Shown here piece by piece: positions 7,765 to 16,217 of a stretch of DNA of 64,000 nt. Made by a program: the position numbers and the translations under genes. Below the pieces are notes generated by a model. The model saw nothing but the letters and a program-made list of their open reading frames with translations, had not been told where the DNA came from and did not search any database. Source of the DNA: JBBROS01 sp965260995. Its GTDB lineage: Bacteria; Pseudomonadota; Alphaproteobacteria; Acetobacterales; Acetobacteraceae. Location of the stretch: positions 558,001-622,000 of the forward strand of contig CBDHCD010000003.1 of the NCBI GenBank assembly GCA_965260995.1, read 5' to 3'. Position 1 is the stretch's first letter. Each line of letters begins with the position of its first letter.

Positions 7765-9102
7765 TCAACTGTTGCCGCGCTCGTCCATCACCGCGCGCCG
7801 CCGCAGGTCGCGCAGCAACTGCCGCGACGCCAACTCCACCCGCTCCTGCAGCAGCCGGTTGCTGATCTCCGCCTTCGACGGCGCCGCCGCGTTGCGGTCC
7901 TCGCGCGAGCACACCATCAGCACCGCCACGCCGTCCGGCGACACCACGGCCCGGCTCGCCTGGCCCGGCGGCAGGGTCGCCAGCAGGTTGCGCAGCGGCG
8001 CCGAGCCCACGCCGTCGAGCCGAACCTCGCCCGGATCCGACGGCCGCGTCGCGCCCTGCTTCTGGTTCGCCTCCTCGATGTCCTTGCAGCTCCGCGCCGA
8101 CCGGCTCGTGGCCTGCGCCAGCTCGACCATGCGCCGCTGCTGATCGGTCGGCGCTTGCGGGTTCAACGCGCCCTGGAACGGGTAGAACGCCTGGCGCAGG
8201 CTGACCACGGTGCTGTGATCGCGCCCCAGCTCGTGCTTCGCCCTCAGCGTCACGACGCTGACGCCGCCCGGCACCCGGATCGGGTTGCTGACCGCGCCGA
8301 CCGGCATCTGCGTCACCACGCTCGCCACCGCCGGGTCCATCTCGTCCACGCTCAGCCAGCCCTGGTCGCCGCCTTGCAGCGCCGTCTGGCTCTGGCTGAA
8401 CTGCGCCGCGACGACGCCGAACGGCGCGCCGGCGCGGAGCTGGCCGATGACCGTGTCGGCGAAGGCCTCCGCTTCCTTGTCCTTGGCCGGATCCTCGATC
8501 GGGATGAAGATCTCGCTCACCCGGTACTCCGGCTTGCCGATCTGCTGCTGGAACAGCCGCTCCTGGTCGGCGATGTCGGCCGGGCTGACCTCGGCCTTGT
8601 TGCCCAGCTCCTGCCGCAGCACACGGGTCCAGCCGATCTGCACCCGCACCTGATCGATCAGCGTCCGCATCGCGACGCCCTGGCCGCGCAGGCTGGCCGC
8701 CAGCGCGCCGGGCACCATGCCGTTGCGCTGCTCGACCTCGGCTAGCGCCTCGGCGATGTCCTGGTCGCTGACGGCGATCTTGCGCCGCTGCGCCTCCTGC
8801 AGGCGGAGCCGCTCGTCGATCAGTTGCCTGACGATCTGCGGCCGCAGCCGCTCCAGCACCTCGGGCGTCACCGGCAGCCCGGAGCTGAGCGCGAACAGCC
8901 GGCCGCGGTTGTTCACGTCGCCGCTCGTGATCACGTCGCCGTTGACGACCGCGACGATCTTCTCGACCGAGTTCGCCGCCTCCTTGGCCCCCCGCTGAAC
9001 AGCGGCCGGCGCGCGCGGCTGCGCCACGGCCGGCAAGGCGAGCAACGTGCCGGCCAGCAGGGCGGCGGCGAATGGGAGAGGGGACGCGGTCATGGCGGTC
9101 AT
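7765..9102 (-). CDS. surA: Periplasmic peptidyl-prolyl isomerase/chaperone SurA
   Basis: This 445-residue periplasmic chaperone helps fold outer-membrane beta-barrels, including LptD. A signal peptide (LPFAAALLAGTLLALPAVAQ) ends near residue 28. The SurA N-terminal chaperone domain follows (VEKIVAVVNGDVITSGDVNNR, then RQLIDERLRLQEAQRRKI). One clear parvulin domain is present (EYRVSEIFIPIEDP, FGVVAAQFSQSQTALQGGDQ, GWLSVDEMDP). The second parvulin region is degenerate, as in many alphaproteobacteria. The gene follows lptD by 18 bases and is read in the same direction, so the chaperone is co-expressed with a main client. The start may be either of two close ATGs (codons 1 and 4). Confidence 0.9.
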   Translation of the reverse strand: MTAMTASPLPFAAALLAGTLLALPAVAQPRAPAAVQRGAKEAANSVEKIVAVVNGDVITSGDVNNRGRLFALSSGLPVTPEVLERLRPQIVRQLIDERLRLQEAQRRKIAVSDQDIAEALAEVEQRNGMVPGALAASLRGQGVAMRTLIDQVRVQIGWTRVLRQELGNKAEVSPADIADQERLFQQQIGKPEYRVSEIFIPIEDPAKDKEAEAFADTVIGQLRAGAPFGVVAAQFSQSQTALQGGDQGWLSVDEMDPAVASVVTQMPVGAVSNPIRVPGGVSVVTLRAKHELGRDHSTVVSLRQAFYPFQGALNPQAPTDQQRRMVELAQATSRSARSCKDIEEANQKQGATRPSDPGEVRLDGVGSAPLRNLLATLPPGQASRAVVSPDGVAVLMVCSREDRNAAAPSKAEISNRLLQERVELASRQLLRDLRRRAVMDERGNS

Positions 9103-9120
9103 CCTGCCGTGGGCGAAAGG

Positions 9121-11387
9121 TCAGAGGGCGTGGAAGCCGAACTGCCCCACCGTCTTGAGGGAAATCTGAAACAAGAACAGGCTCGAGCCGCTGTCGCCGT
9201 TCAGCGAGGTGAAGCGGCGGTTGAACACGGCGTCGAAGATGAAGCACTCGTCCTCGTAGGTCGCCCGCACCCCGGCGCTGGTCATCTTGTTCAGTTGCAG
9301 GTCGCGACGGGCGTAGCCGCTGAACCGGTAGTTGCTGAACTGGGTGCTGGCCCCCAGCGTGATCTCGTTGCGGTGCTGGAAATAGCTCGCGGGATCGTCG
9401 GCGTGTCATACAGGAAGTACGGGGTGACGGCCGAGTAGAGGTAACCGCCCGACACCCGCAGCAGCGGCGTGCCGGCGCTCACGGTCGCGTCGGCGAAGCG
9501 GGGCGTGAGCCGCCGGTTGTCGAGCCGTGTCCGCCCCGTCAGGTCGAGCCACGGCGCGGGCGCGATCGTGGTGCGGGTGACGATGTCCGATGCCCGCCGC
9601 TCGAGCCCGCTGCCGATGGGGAAGTTGTCGTTGCGGTTGGACCGGTAGCTCTGCCCAATCAAGCCGTCCAGCACGGCCGTGCCCGCCGTCCAGTTGGCGT
9701 GCAGCGCCACCGCCGCCCGGGTGCCGCCCTCGAGCCGGTCGATGCCGGGGTAGCGGTTGAGCGCGAACAGTTGCTGGTCGGTGAACTGGAAGTCGAGGCT
9801 GTCCTCGTTCGGGATGCGCTGGTTGCGGTTGCCCGACGTGTTGGGCGAGACGATGATCTGCGCGATCGGCTCGATCAGCTGCGTGCCCAGCGCCCCCGCG
9901 TCGCGCACCAATGGCCAGCGCACCTCGAGCGCGGCTTGCGGATGCACCCGCGCCACCTCGGTACTGCCCTGCGTGTAGTAGTTAGGATACTGGTCCAGGC
10001 TGGTCGCGGTGTAGGCCGCCCCCACCAGCTGCGTCCGCAGCCGGTAGACCTCCCCGGCCACGCCGGTGAACGGCCGCTCCCAGTTCACCGTCCCCCCGAG
10101 CCGCTGCGTGTTGGTGCCGCTCTCCCGCAGCACGTTGAAGTTCGTGGTGTCCACGCTGAGCCGCCCGCCGAGCGCGTCCGGCTCGCCGAAGTAGCTGTAC
10201 TGGTAGCGCGGCAAGGCATACGGCAGCCGGCTCTGCTTGATGCTGGCCGTCAGGCCCTGGTAGGCGTTGGCGTCGAGCTGGGTGTAAGCGCCGGTGCCGA
10301 ACCCCTCGACGTAGACCCGGCTGGCCAGCACGTCGGCGCGGTTGCTGGTCCGGTAGTCGCGCAAGTACCGCGCCGAGCTGGCCCGGTTGATGCTGAACCC
10401 GTAACGCCACGTGTCGTCGTAGGCGAACTGGCCGTTGGCGAACACGTAGGCTTCCGGCGATCCCAGGTCGTAGCCGAGCCCGGTGTCGACCCGCAGCGCG
10501 CCGTCGTTGAAGCGCCGGCGATACTGCGTGTTCAGATTGAGGTAGTTCTTCGTGTTGAACGTGGGCGTCAGGGTCGCGTCCGACTGCTCATCGATCGCCC
10601 AGAAGTACGGCACCGACAGGAACGCCCCCAGCCGGCTGCTCGACCCGAACGACGGCACCAGGAACCCGCTCGCCCGCTTCACCGACGGGTCGGCGTGCCA
10701 GAAATACGGCAGCGCCACCACCGGGATGCCGTAGATGTCCAGCAGCGCGTCGCGATACTCGATCCGCTTGTGCTCGGTGTCCTGCACCGCCGAGCGCGCC
10801 CGCAACTGCCACAACGGGGCGCGGGTCGGGTCTTTCGCGCATAGGTTGCAGGTGGTGTACACCGCCCGCGACAACTCGTTGATCTTGCCGCCCACCCGCC
10901 GGGCGCCGTTCGCCACCAGCTTGCCGTTCTCGGCCAGGATCGCCCGCATCCCGCTCAGCACGCCGTCGCGCAGGCCCGCGCCCACCTCGGCGTAGTCGCT
11001 GAACAGCACCTGCCCGTCCGGCGACACCAGCACGACGTTGCCGCGCGCCGCGGCGACGTTGGTGTTGCGGTCGAACGTGATCGTGTCGGCGCGCAGGATG
11101 TTGTCGTTCTGCCACGCTTCCACGTTGCCGCGCGCGGTCACGATGCCCTTGTCGCGGTCATACTCGACGCTGTCGGCGGTGAACGCCGTCGGGTCCGTCC
11201 GGTTGGGCGCGGCCGGCGGCGGCTGCCCCGGCGCCCGGCGCGCCGCCGGCACTTGCGCCCCCGCCGGGCTGGCCGTCCCCAAACCCACGACCACCCCCAA
11301 GGCGGCGAGCAGCCCGGCCGCGGCGGGCGGGGCGGAGCGCCGCGTCAGGGCAGGGCAGGGCCGGGCCGGGGCTGTGGCTGCGAACAT
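9121..11387 (-). CDS. lptD: LPS-assembly outer membrane protein LptD, with a frameshift near 9400
   Basis: LptD is the beta-barrel that inserts lipopolysaccharide into the outer leaflet. A signal sequence ends near AQVPAARR. The OstA/LptA-like jellyroll follows (FTADSVEYDRDKGIVTARGN), then the barrel. The frame reads intact to YFLYDTP, then shifts. A -1 change near 9398-9406 restores DDPASYFQHRNEITLGASTQ and a plausible barrel end finishing QFGFHAL with stop at 9121. The restored product is about 755 residues; the unshifted frame ends early (stop near 9291) in an unrelated tail. One missing base explains it. Because LptD is normally essential, a sequencing error is more likely than a true mutation. 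Located between lptG and surA. Confidence 0.88.
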
Positions 11388-11432
11388 GGCGCTCTATACC
11401 CAGGGCGGCGCGGGATTCACAGTCCCGCGACG

Positions 11433-12539
11433 CTATCCGTCCTCCAGGTGCAGCAGAAGCGCCACGGACAGCATCAAACCAGCCAGGGTCGGGGCCCAGG
11501 CGGCCAACTCCGCCGGCAGCGCGCCCGACTGCCCGAACTCCTCCGCCACCTTGCTCACCACGAACAACGCGAACCCGGCCGCGACGCCGCTCGCGATCAT
11601 CCGCGCCACGCCCCCCCGCCGGGTCGCCCGCATGCTGAACCCGGCCGACACCAGCGCCATCGTCCCCGCCAGCAGCGGCAAGGCCAGCAGCGTCTGGAAA
11701 TGCAGCCGGTGCCGGATCGCCGAGAAGCCCGAGCGCTCCAGCAGGCCGATGAAGTCGGGCAGCGTCCACACGCTCAGCGTGTCGGGGCTCGCGAAGCTGT
11801 CCTGCACCCGCCCGACCGTGAGGTCGGTCGGCAGCGTCGTCGTGCCGATCGCCTCCGGCAGCCGGTCCGGCAGCATCAGCCGCGTGTCCGCCAGCGTCCA
11901 CGCGCCCCGGCCGAGCGAGGCGCTGCTCGCCTCGAGCCGCGCCAGCAGCCGGTCCTGGCCGTCGAGCCGGAACACGCTCACCTCCTGCGCCTCCAGCCGC
12001 CGCCCCTTCATCTGCACCGCCCGCGCGTGCAGGATCGCCACCCCCTGCGGGTCCAGCCCGTGGTCCGACTGGCGCAGCCAGAGCTGCCCGCCCGTCAGCG
12101 CCAGCGGCCCGCCGCCGGTGCGCAGGTAGGTGTTGTCCAGCGCCTCCGCCCGCGCCAGCATCGCCGAGGACAGCGGGCTGACCGCCGCCGTCGCCACCGC
12201 GCCCAGCAGCAGCGCGCAGGCCAGCGGCGCCGACAGGAACTGCCACGCCGACACCCCCGCCGCCCGCGCCACCACCAGCTCCGACGAGCGCGTCAGCCGC
12301 CAGAACGCGATGATGCCGCCCAGCAGCACGGCGAACGGCAGGATCTGCATCGCCACGAACGGCAGCCGCAGCGCCGCGATCTGCGCCACCAGCCCGAACG
12401 TCGCGTCGGCCTTGGTCGCCGAGCGCCGCAGCAACTCGATGAAGTCGAACAACGCCACCAGCCCCGTCAGCGCCGCCAGCATCGACAGCACGGCGACGCT
12501 GAACTGGCGCGCGATATAGGTCGAGAGCGTGACGGGCAT
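11433..12539 (-). CDS. lptG: LPS export ABC transporter permease LptG
   Basis: A 368-residue inner-membrane permease of the LptB2FG exporter, which moves LPS from the inner membrane to the periplasmic bridge. The start MPVTLSTYIARQFSVAVLSM is typical of the LptF/LptG family. Three hydrophobic segments lie in the N-terminal half and three in the C-terminal half (LLALPLLAGTMALVSAGFSM), flanking a periplasmic jellyroll domain. The ATG at 12539 is preferred: upstream in-frame codons have no family match. It begins the lptG-lptD-surA group. The usual partner lptF is not next to it; the neighbour is the divergent holC. LptF is a possible alternative name, but position beside lptD favours LptG. Confidence 0.85.
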   Translation of the reverse strand: MPVTLSTYIARQFSVAVLSMLAALTGLVALFDFIELLRRSATKADATFGLVAQIAALRLPFVAMQILPFAVLLGGIIAFWRLTRSSELVVARAAGVSAWQFLSAPLACALLLGAVATAAVSPLSSAMLARAEALDNTYLRTGGGPLALTGGQLWLRQSDHGLDPQGVAILHARAVQMKGRRLEAQEVSVFRLDGQDRLLARLEASSASLGRGAWTLADTRLMLPDRLPEAIGTTTLPTDLTVGRVQDSFASPDTLSVWTLPDFIGLLERSGFSAIRHRLHFQTLLALPLLAGTMALVSAGFSMRATRRGGVARMIASGVAAGFALFVVSKVAEEFGQSGALPAELAAWAPTLAGLMLSVALLLHLEDG

Positions 12540-12657
12540 GGCGCTTCTTATCCCGCGGTCACCTGCGTCAACAAGGCGGCGTCGCCTCGTGACACGATCG
12601 GGGCGATCTGGGACTAGATGGCAGGCCGCCGTCTCGCGTCGCCACTCAGGACTGCCC

Positions 12658-13098
12658 ATGACCCAGATCGGCTTCTACCACCTCACCCGCGCCACCCCCG
12701 AGCAGGCCCTGCCCGACCTCCTGGGCAAGACCCTCGCCGCCGGCCAGCGCGCCGTCGTCCGTTGCGCCTCCGAGGCCCGCGTCGCCGCGCTCGACCGCGC
12801 GCTCTGGGCCGCCGAGCGCCCCGATTGGCTGCCGCACGGCACCGCCCGCACCGGCCACGGCCCGTTGCAGCCGATCTGGATTACCGCCGCCGCCGACCGG
12901 CCCAACGACGCCCGCTACCTTTTCCTGCTGGACGGCGTCGAGGCCGCCTTGCAGGATTGGGACCGCGTGTTCGACCTGTTCGACGGCGCCGACGACGCCG
13001 CCGTCGCCGCCGCCCGCCGCCGCTGGGCCGCCGCCCGCGCCGCTGGGCACGGCCTCGCCTATTGGAAGCAGGGCGCGCGCGGCTGGGAGAAAGCCTGA
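12658..13098 (+). CDS. holC: DNA polymerase III chi subunit HolC
   Basis: A 146-residue clamp-loader accessory subunit that links the polymerase III holoenzyme to single-strand binding protein. It begins MTQIGFYHLTRATPEQALPD, typical for chi, and has the conserved DRALWAAERPDWLPHG and PIWITAAADRPNDARYLFLL segments. The C-terminus WKQGARGWEKA matches the family ending. An in-frame ATG further upstream overlaps the divergent lptG start and is rejected. It is followed after 3 bases by the carbonic anhydrase gene, probably one transcript. Confidence 0.92.
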   Translation: MTQIGFYHLTRATPEQALPDLLGKTLAAGQRAVVRCASEARVAALDRALWAAERPDWLPHGTARTGHGPLQPIWITAAADRPNDARYLFLLDGVEAALQDWDRVFDLFDGADDAAVAAARRRWAAARAAGHGLAYWKQGARGWEKA

Positions 13099-13101
13099 CC
13101 T

Positions 13102-13743
13102 ATGGACCACGCCCTGATCGAAGGCTACCGCCGCTTCCGCGACACCGCCTGGCCCGAGCACCGCCATCGCTACGAGGGCCTCGCCGAGCGTGGCCAGCGG
13201 CCCCGCACCCTGGTCGTTGGCTGCTCCGACAGCCGGGTCGACCCGCAGCTCATCTTCGGCGCCGGGCCGGGCGAGCTGTTCGTCGTCCGCAACGTTGCCA
13301 ACCTGGTGCCGCCCTACCAGCCCGACAGCGCCTACCACGGCACCAGCGCGGCACTCGAGTTCGGCGTCCGTGGCCTCGAGGTGTTGAACCTGATCGTGCT
13401 CGGCCACGGCTTGTGCGGCGGCGTCGCCGCGCTGATGTCCGGCGCGCCCCTACCTGGCGCGCCCATGTCCGACGAACCCGGCCACCTGTCCGACTTCGTG
13501 CTGCCCTGGATGCGCCTGGCCGCCCCGGCGCGCGAGCGCGCCCTCGCCTGCACGCCCGAGGACTCGCAGCTCGAAGGCGAGCACGCCGTCGTCCGCCTGT
13601 CGCTCGACAACCTGCGCACCTTCCCCTGGATCGCCGAACGCGAGCAGGCCGGCCTCCTCGCCCTCTCCGGCGCGCATTTCGACGTCCGCCACGGCCGCCT
13701 CACCGTGCTGCAACCCGACGGCCGTTTCCTGCCGGTGTCGTAA
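13102..13743 (+). CDS. Beta-class carbonic anhydrase
   Basis: A 213-residue zinc enzyme interconverting CO2 and bicarbonate in the cytoplasm. The zinc and active-site residues are visible: VGCSDSRVDP (Cys and the Asp-Arg dyad) and LGHGLCGGVAAL (His and second Cys). Also typical are GELFVVRNVANLVPP and HGTSAALEFGVRGL. Length is normal. It follows holC by 3 bases. It could help capture CO2 released by formate and oxalate oxidation, but nothing in the sequence links them directly. Confidence 0.93.
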   Translation: MDHALIEGYRRFRDTAWPEHRHRYEGLAERGQRPRTLVVGCSDSRVDPQLIFGAGPGELFVVRNVANLVPPYQPDSAYHGTSAALEFGVRGLEVLNLIVLGHGLCGGVAALMSGAPLPGAPMSDEPGHLSDFVLPWMRLAAPARERALACTPEDSQLEGEHAVVRLSLDNLRTFPWIAEREQAGLLALSGAHFDVRHGRLTVLQPDGRFLPVS

Positions 13744-13866
13744 CGAGTGTGGCATTTCCGCCGCAGCCACCCTCGCATCTTCACACCGACCAATGTTCCT
13801 CATTGCACTTCCGAATCACAATTGTGTTACCATTCGCGTCAGCGTCGCTGTCGTATGGAGGGTTGC

Positions 13867-14130
13867 ATGTCGTCCGTTCCGCATCCAGGCTACTTGGCAG
13901 AAATCGAGGCCTCGCATTTGCTGTCCCAGGCCATCCCCGGCGCGGTCCTGGTCCACCTCAAGCGCGACATCGGCGCCGAGGCCGCCGCCGGCCGCAAGCC
14001 GCGCCGCATGTTCATCGAGCTGACCGTGAGCGAGGCGGTGCAGCACTGGCTCGACATCGGCGAGCTGATCCGCAAGGCTGGTGCCATGGAACGTCAAGCC
14101 CCCCACGCCGACGCCGCCGGCAACCTGTGA
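13867..14130 (+). CDS. Small conserved-type hypothetical protein, 87 residues
   Basis: Not assigned to a family. The ATG at 13867 has a GGAGGG Shine-Dalgarno sequence 5 bases upstream, which supports it over an in-frame ATG at 13855. The product is amphipathic (PGYLAEIEASHLLSQAIPGA, RRMFIELTVSEAVQHWLDIG) with no signal peptide or membrane segment. Upstream DNA (13744-13866) is AT-richer and contains the 10-bp palindrome CACAATTGTG at 13817-13826, possibly an operator. Downstream lies an interspersed repeat copy. Composition and a good ribosome site favour a real gene. Confidence 0.55.
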   Translation: MSSVPHPGYLAEIEASHLLSQAIPGAVLVHLKRDIGAEAAAGRKPRRMFIELTVSEAVQHWLDIGELIRKAGAMERQAPHADAAGNL

Positions 14131-14141
14131 CGGAACGCGTG

Positions 14142-14349
14142 CGCTGGAGCGCTGTCCGATCAGTTGAAATCACTTGAACAGAGTCATGCTCGCCCAAACG
14201 AAGGGCGAGAGCGGTTTTAGTTTGCTCGAATGCGTTCGCGCGTCCGAGCAAACTGAGCTGCCGCGCGCGAAAGGCTGGAGCGATTTCACGTGACGTGAAA
14301 ACGCTCTGAACCGTAGGAAGTGAGCCGATGCGAACGCAACACGCTCTAG
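14142..14349 (+). repeat. Interspersed palindromic repeat copy (divergent)
   Basis: A diverged family member about 200 bp long. It shows GAGCGGTTTTAGTTTGCTC, a dyad of the GTTCGCGCGTCCGAGCAAAC kind, AAAGGCTGGAGCGATTTCAC, and a closing CACGCTCTAGG. The hairpin TTTCACGTGACGTGAAAA lies near 14283-14300. The start codon of the next gene (14328) is inside the repeat. Confidence 0.7.
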
Positions 14350-14591
14350 GCCGCGCCGAGCCAAGCGTCACCGAGGCCGAGTTCGCCCTCCTGGTCCGCC
14401 GCGCCGGCTTGCCGATGGACGAGGCGCAGCGCCGGGCGATCTACGACGTCTACGGTCACTTCGAGGCCATGCTGGAGCGGGTCCGCACCCCCCGCGGACG
14501 GGCCGCCGAGCCCGCCCATGTCTTCGTCCCCGGCCAGGGCTGGGGCCAGGACTGGAACCAGGACTCGGACCAGGCCCGGGATCCCTCATGA
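14328..14591 (+). CDS. AtzG/GatC-like small amidase-partner protein
   Basis: An 87-residue protein lying immediately before an amidase gene, its stop overlapping the amidase start (ATGA). The core TEAEFALLVRRAGLPMDEAQ and RRAIYDVYGHFEAMLERVRT resembles the helical AtzG/GatC-type proteins that wrap GatA-like amidases. The tail is rich in Gln, Trp and Asp. The only ATG available (14328) is in the terminal part of a palindromic repeat, so the first dozen residues may be repeat-derived. With its amidase interrupted, its present role is doubtful. Assignment rests mainly on context and length. Confidence 0.55.
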   Translation: MRTQHALGRAEPSVTEAEFALLVRRAGLPMDEAQRRAIYDVYGHFEAMLERVRTPRGRAAEPAHVFVPGQGWGQDWNQDSDQARDPS

Positions 14592-15976
14592 CCCTTCCCA
14601 CCATCGCCGAGGCCCACCGCGCCTTCGCCGCCCGATCGCTGTCCCCAGTCGAGCTGGCCCGCGCCTGCCTCGACCGGGTCGCCCGCCTCGACTCCACCCT
14701 GCACGCCTTCATCCACGTCACCGAGGAGCGCGCCCTGGCCGACGCCCGCGCCGCCGAGGCGCGCTGGTCCGTCGCCGCCCCGCTCGGCCCGCTCGACGGC
14801 ATCCCGATCGGCCAGAAGGACATCTACGAGACCGCCGGCATCCCCACCACCGCCCACTCCCGCCTGCTGTAAGGCAACGTGCCCGAGCGCGACGGCACCG
14901 TAGTTCGCCTGCTCCGCGCCGCCGGTACCGTGCTGATGGGCAAGCTCGCCACCCACGAGTTCGCCTTCGGCGGCCCCAGCTTCGACCTGCCCTGGCCCCC
15001 GGCCCGCAACCCGTGGGACCCGGCCCATTTCACGTCCGGCAGCAGCAGCGGCACCGCCGCCGCCACCGCCGCCGGCATGATCCTGGGCGGCACCGGCTCC
15101 GACACCGGCGGCTCCATCCGCGGCCCCTCCGCCCTGTGCGGCCTGGCCGGCCTCAAGCCGACCTACGGCCTGTGCAGCCGCGCCGGCGTGCTGCCCCTCA
15201 CCTACAGCATGGATCACACCGGCCCGATGGCCTGGACCGTCGAGGATTGCGCCCTGCTGCTTCAGGCCATGGCCGGCCACGACCCTGCCGACCCGGCCAG
15301 CGCCCCCGCCCGGCACGCCAACTACCCCGCCGCCCTCGGCCGCGGCGCGGGTGGCCTGCGCATCGGCGTCGTCCGCGACTGGTTCACCACCGAGCACCCC
15401 GTCAGCCCGGCCACCCGCGCCGCGCTCGACCAGGCCGAGGACACCTTCCGCCACCTCGGCGCGGAGGTCCGCGACGTGACCCTCCCGCCCCTGGCCGACT
15501 ACAACGCGTGCGGCTTCATCATCCTCGTCACCGAGGCCTACGCCGCCCACGAGCCCTGGATGCGGACCCGCTTCCAGGATTACGGCGAGTTGCTGCGCGA
15601 CCGCATGGCCCTCGGCGCTCTCGTCAGCGGCCCCGACTACCTCCAGGCCGTCCGCCGCCGCCGCGAGCTGTGCGCCGAGACCGCCGCCGCCATGAGGGGC
15701 CTCGACCTGCTGCTCACCGCGTCCGCCTTCGGCGAGGCCCCCGAGATCGACCAGGTGCCGAAATGGGCCAACTTCGCCCGCCCCGGCTTCACCCTGCCGT
15801 TCAACGTCACCGGCCAGCCCGCGCTCAGCGTCTGCGCCGGCTACGGTGAGCGCGGCCTGCCGGTCGCGATCCAACTGGCCGGCCGCCCGTTCGACGACGC
15901 CACCGTGCTCGCCGCCGGCCACGCCTACGAGACTGCCCACCCCTGGCGTCAGCGCCGCCCCGCCCTGGCGCAGTAA
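14588..15976 (+). pseudogene. Amidase-signature hydrolase interrupted by an in-frame TAA
   Basis: An amidase-signature enzyme (GatA/AtzE-like) that would hydrolyse amide bonds. The reading frame is continuous except for TAA at 14870-14872, after TTAHSRLL and before GNVPERDGTVVRLLRAAG. Homologues have Glu or Gln at this point, so one substitution explains the stop. The catalytic residues fall on both sides: Lys in PIGQKDIYET before it, and the serines in TSGSSSGTAAATAAG and GSDTGGSIRGPSA after it. Neither half can be active alone. No frameshift or other damage is seen across the remaining 1.1 kb, so the event is recent or is a sequencing error. It is coupled to the AtzG-like gene upstream. Confidence 0.85.
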
Positions 15977-16005
15977 CGCCCCCCCGCTCTCAGGGCTGTT
16001 GCATG

Positions 16006-16148
16006 TAAGAGAGGCCACGGGCTTTGCCCCTGAACCCCGCTTGGGCCTTAAGTCCCAGGCCCCGATCTGTCGCTATCCACAACGTTGCAATGAATCGGGG
16101 CTTGGGGCCACGGCCCCAACGGGTCCAGGGCAGCGCCCTGGCCTGACC
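16006..16148. repeat. GC-rich intergenic repeat-like segment
   Basis: Non-coding stretch between the amidase and M20 genes. It contains inverted motifs typical of intergenic repeats: GGGCTTTGCCCCTGAACCCC, GGGGCCACGGCCCC and CCAGGGCAGCGCCCTGG. A similar style of sequence occurs at 37118-37250. No reading frame is supported. Confidence 0.5.
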
Positions 16149-16217
16149 CTCTCCTACCCTGGCGCGGCGGCCCCGACCGGCCCTAGGATGCGCGCGACAA
16201 CCGAGAGGATGGATGCC

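Noticed and set aside
7757..9409. 550-residue minus-strand frame spanning surA and the lptD end
   Set aside because: Alternate frame of surA. Its upstream end reflects the lptD frameshift region and the remainder has no homology.
14870..14872. TAA recoded as an amino acid in the amidase
   Set aside because: No stop-codon read-through signal is visible and TAA is not a selenocysteine or pyrrolysine codon.
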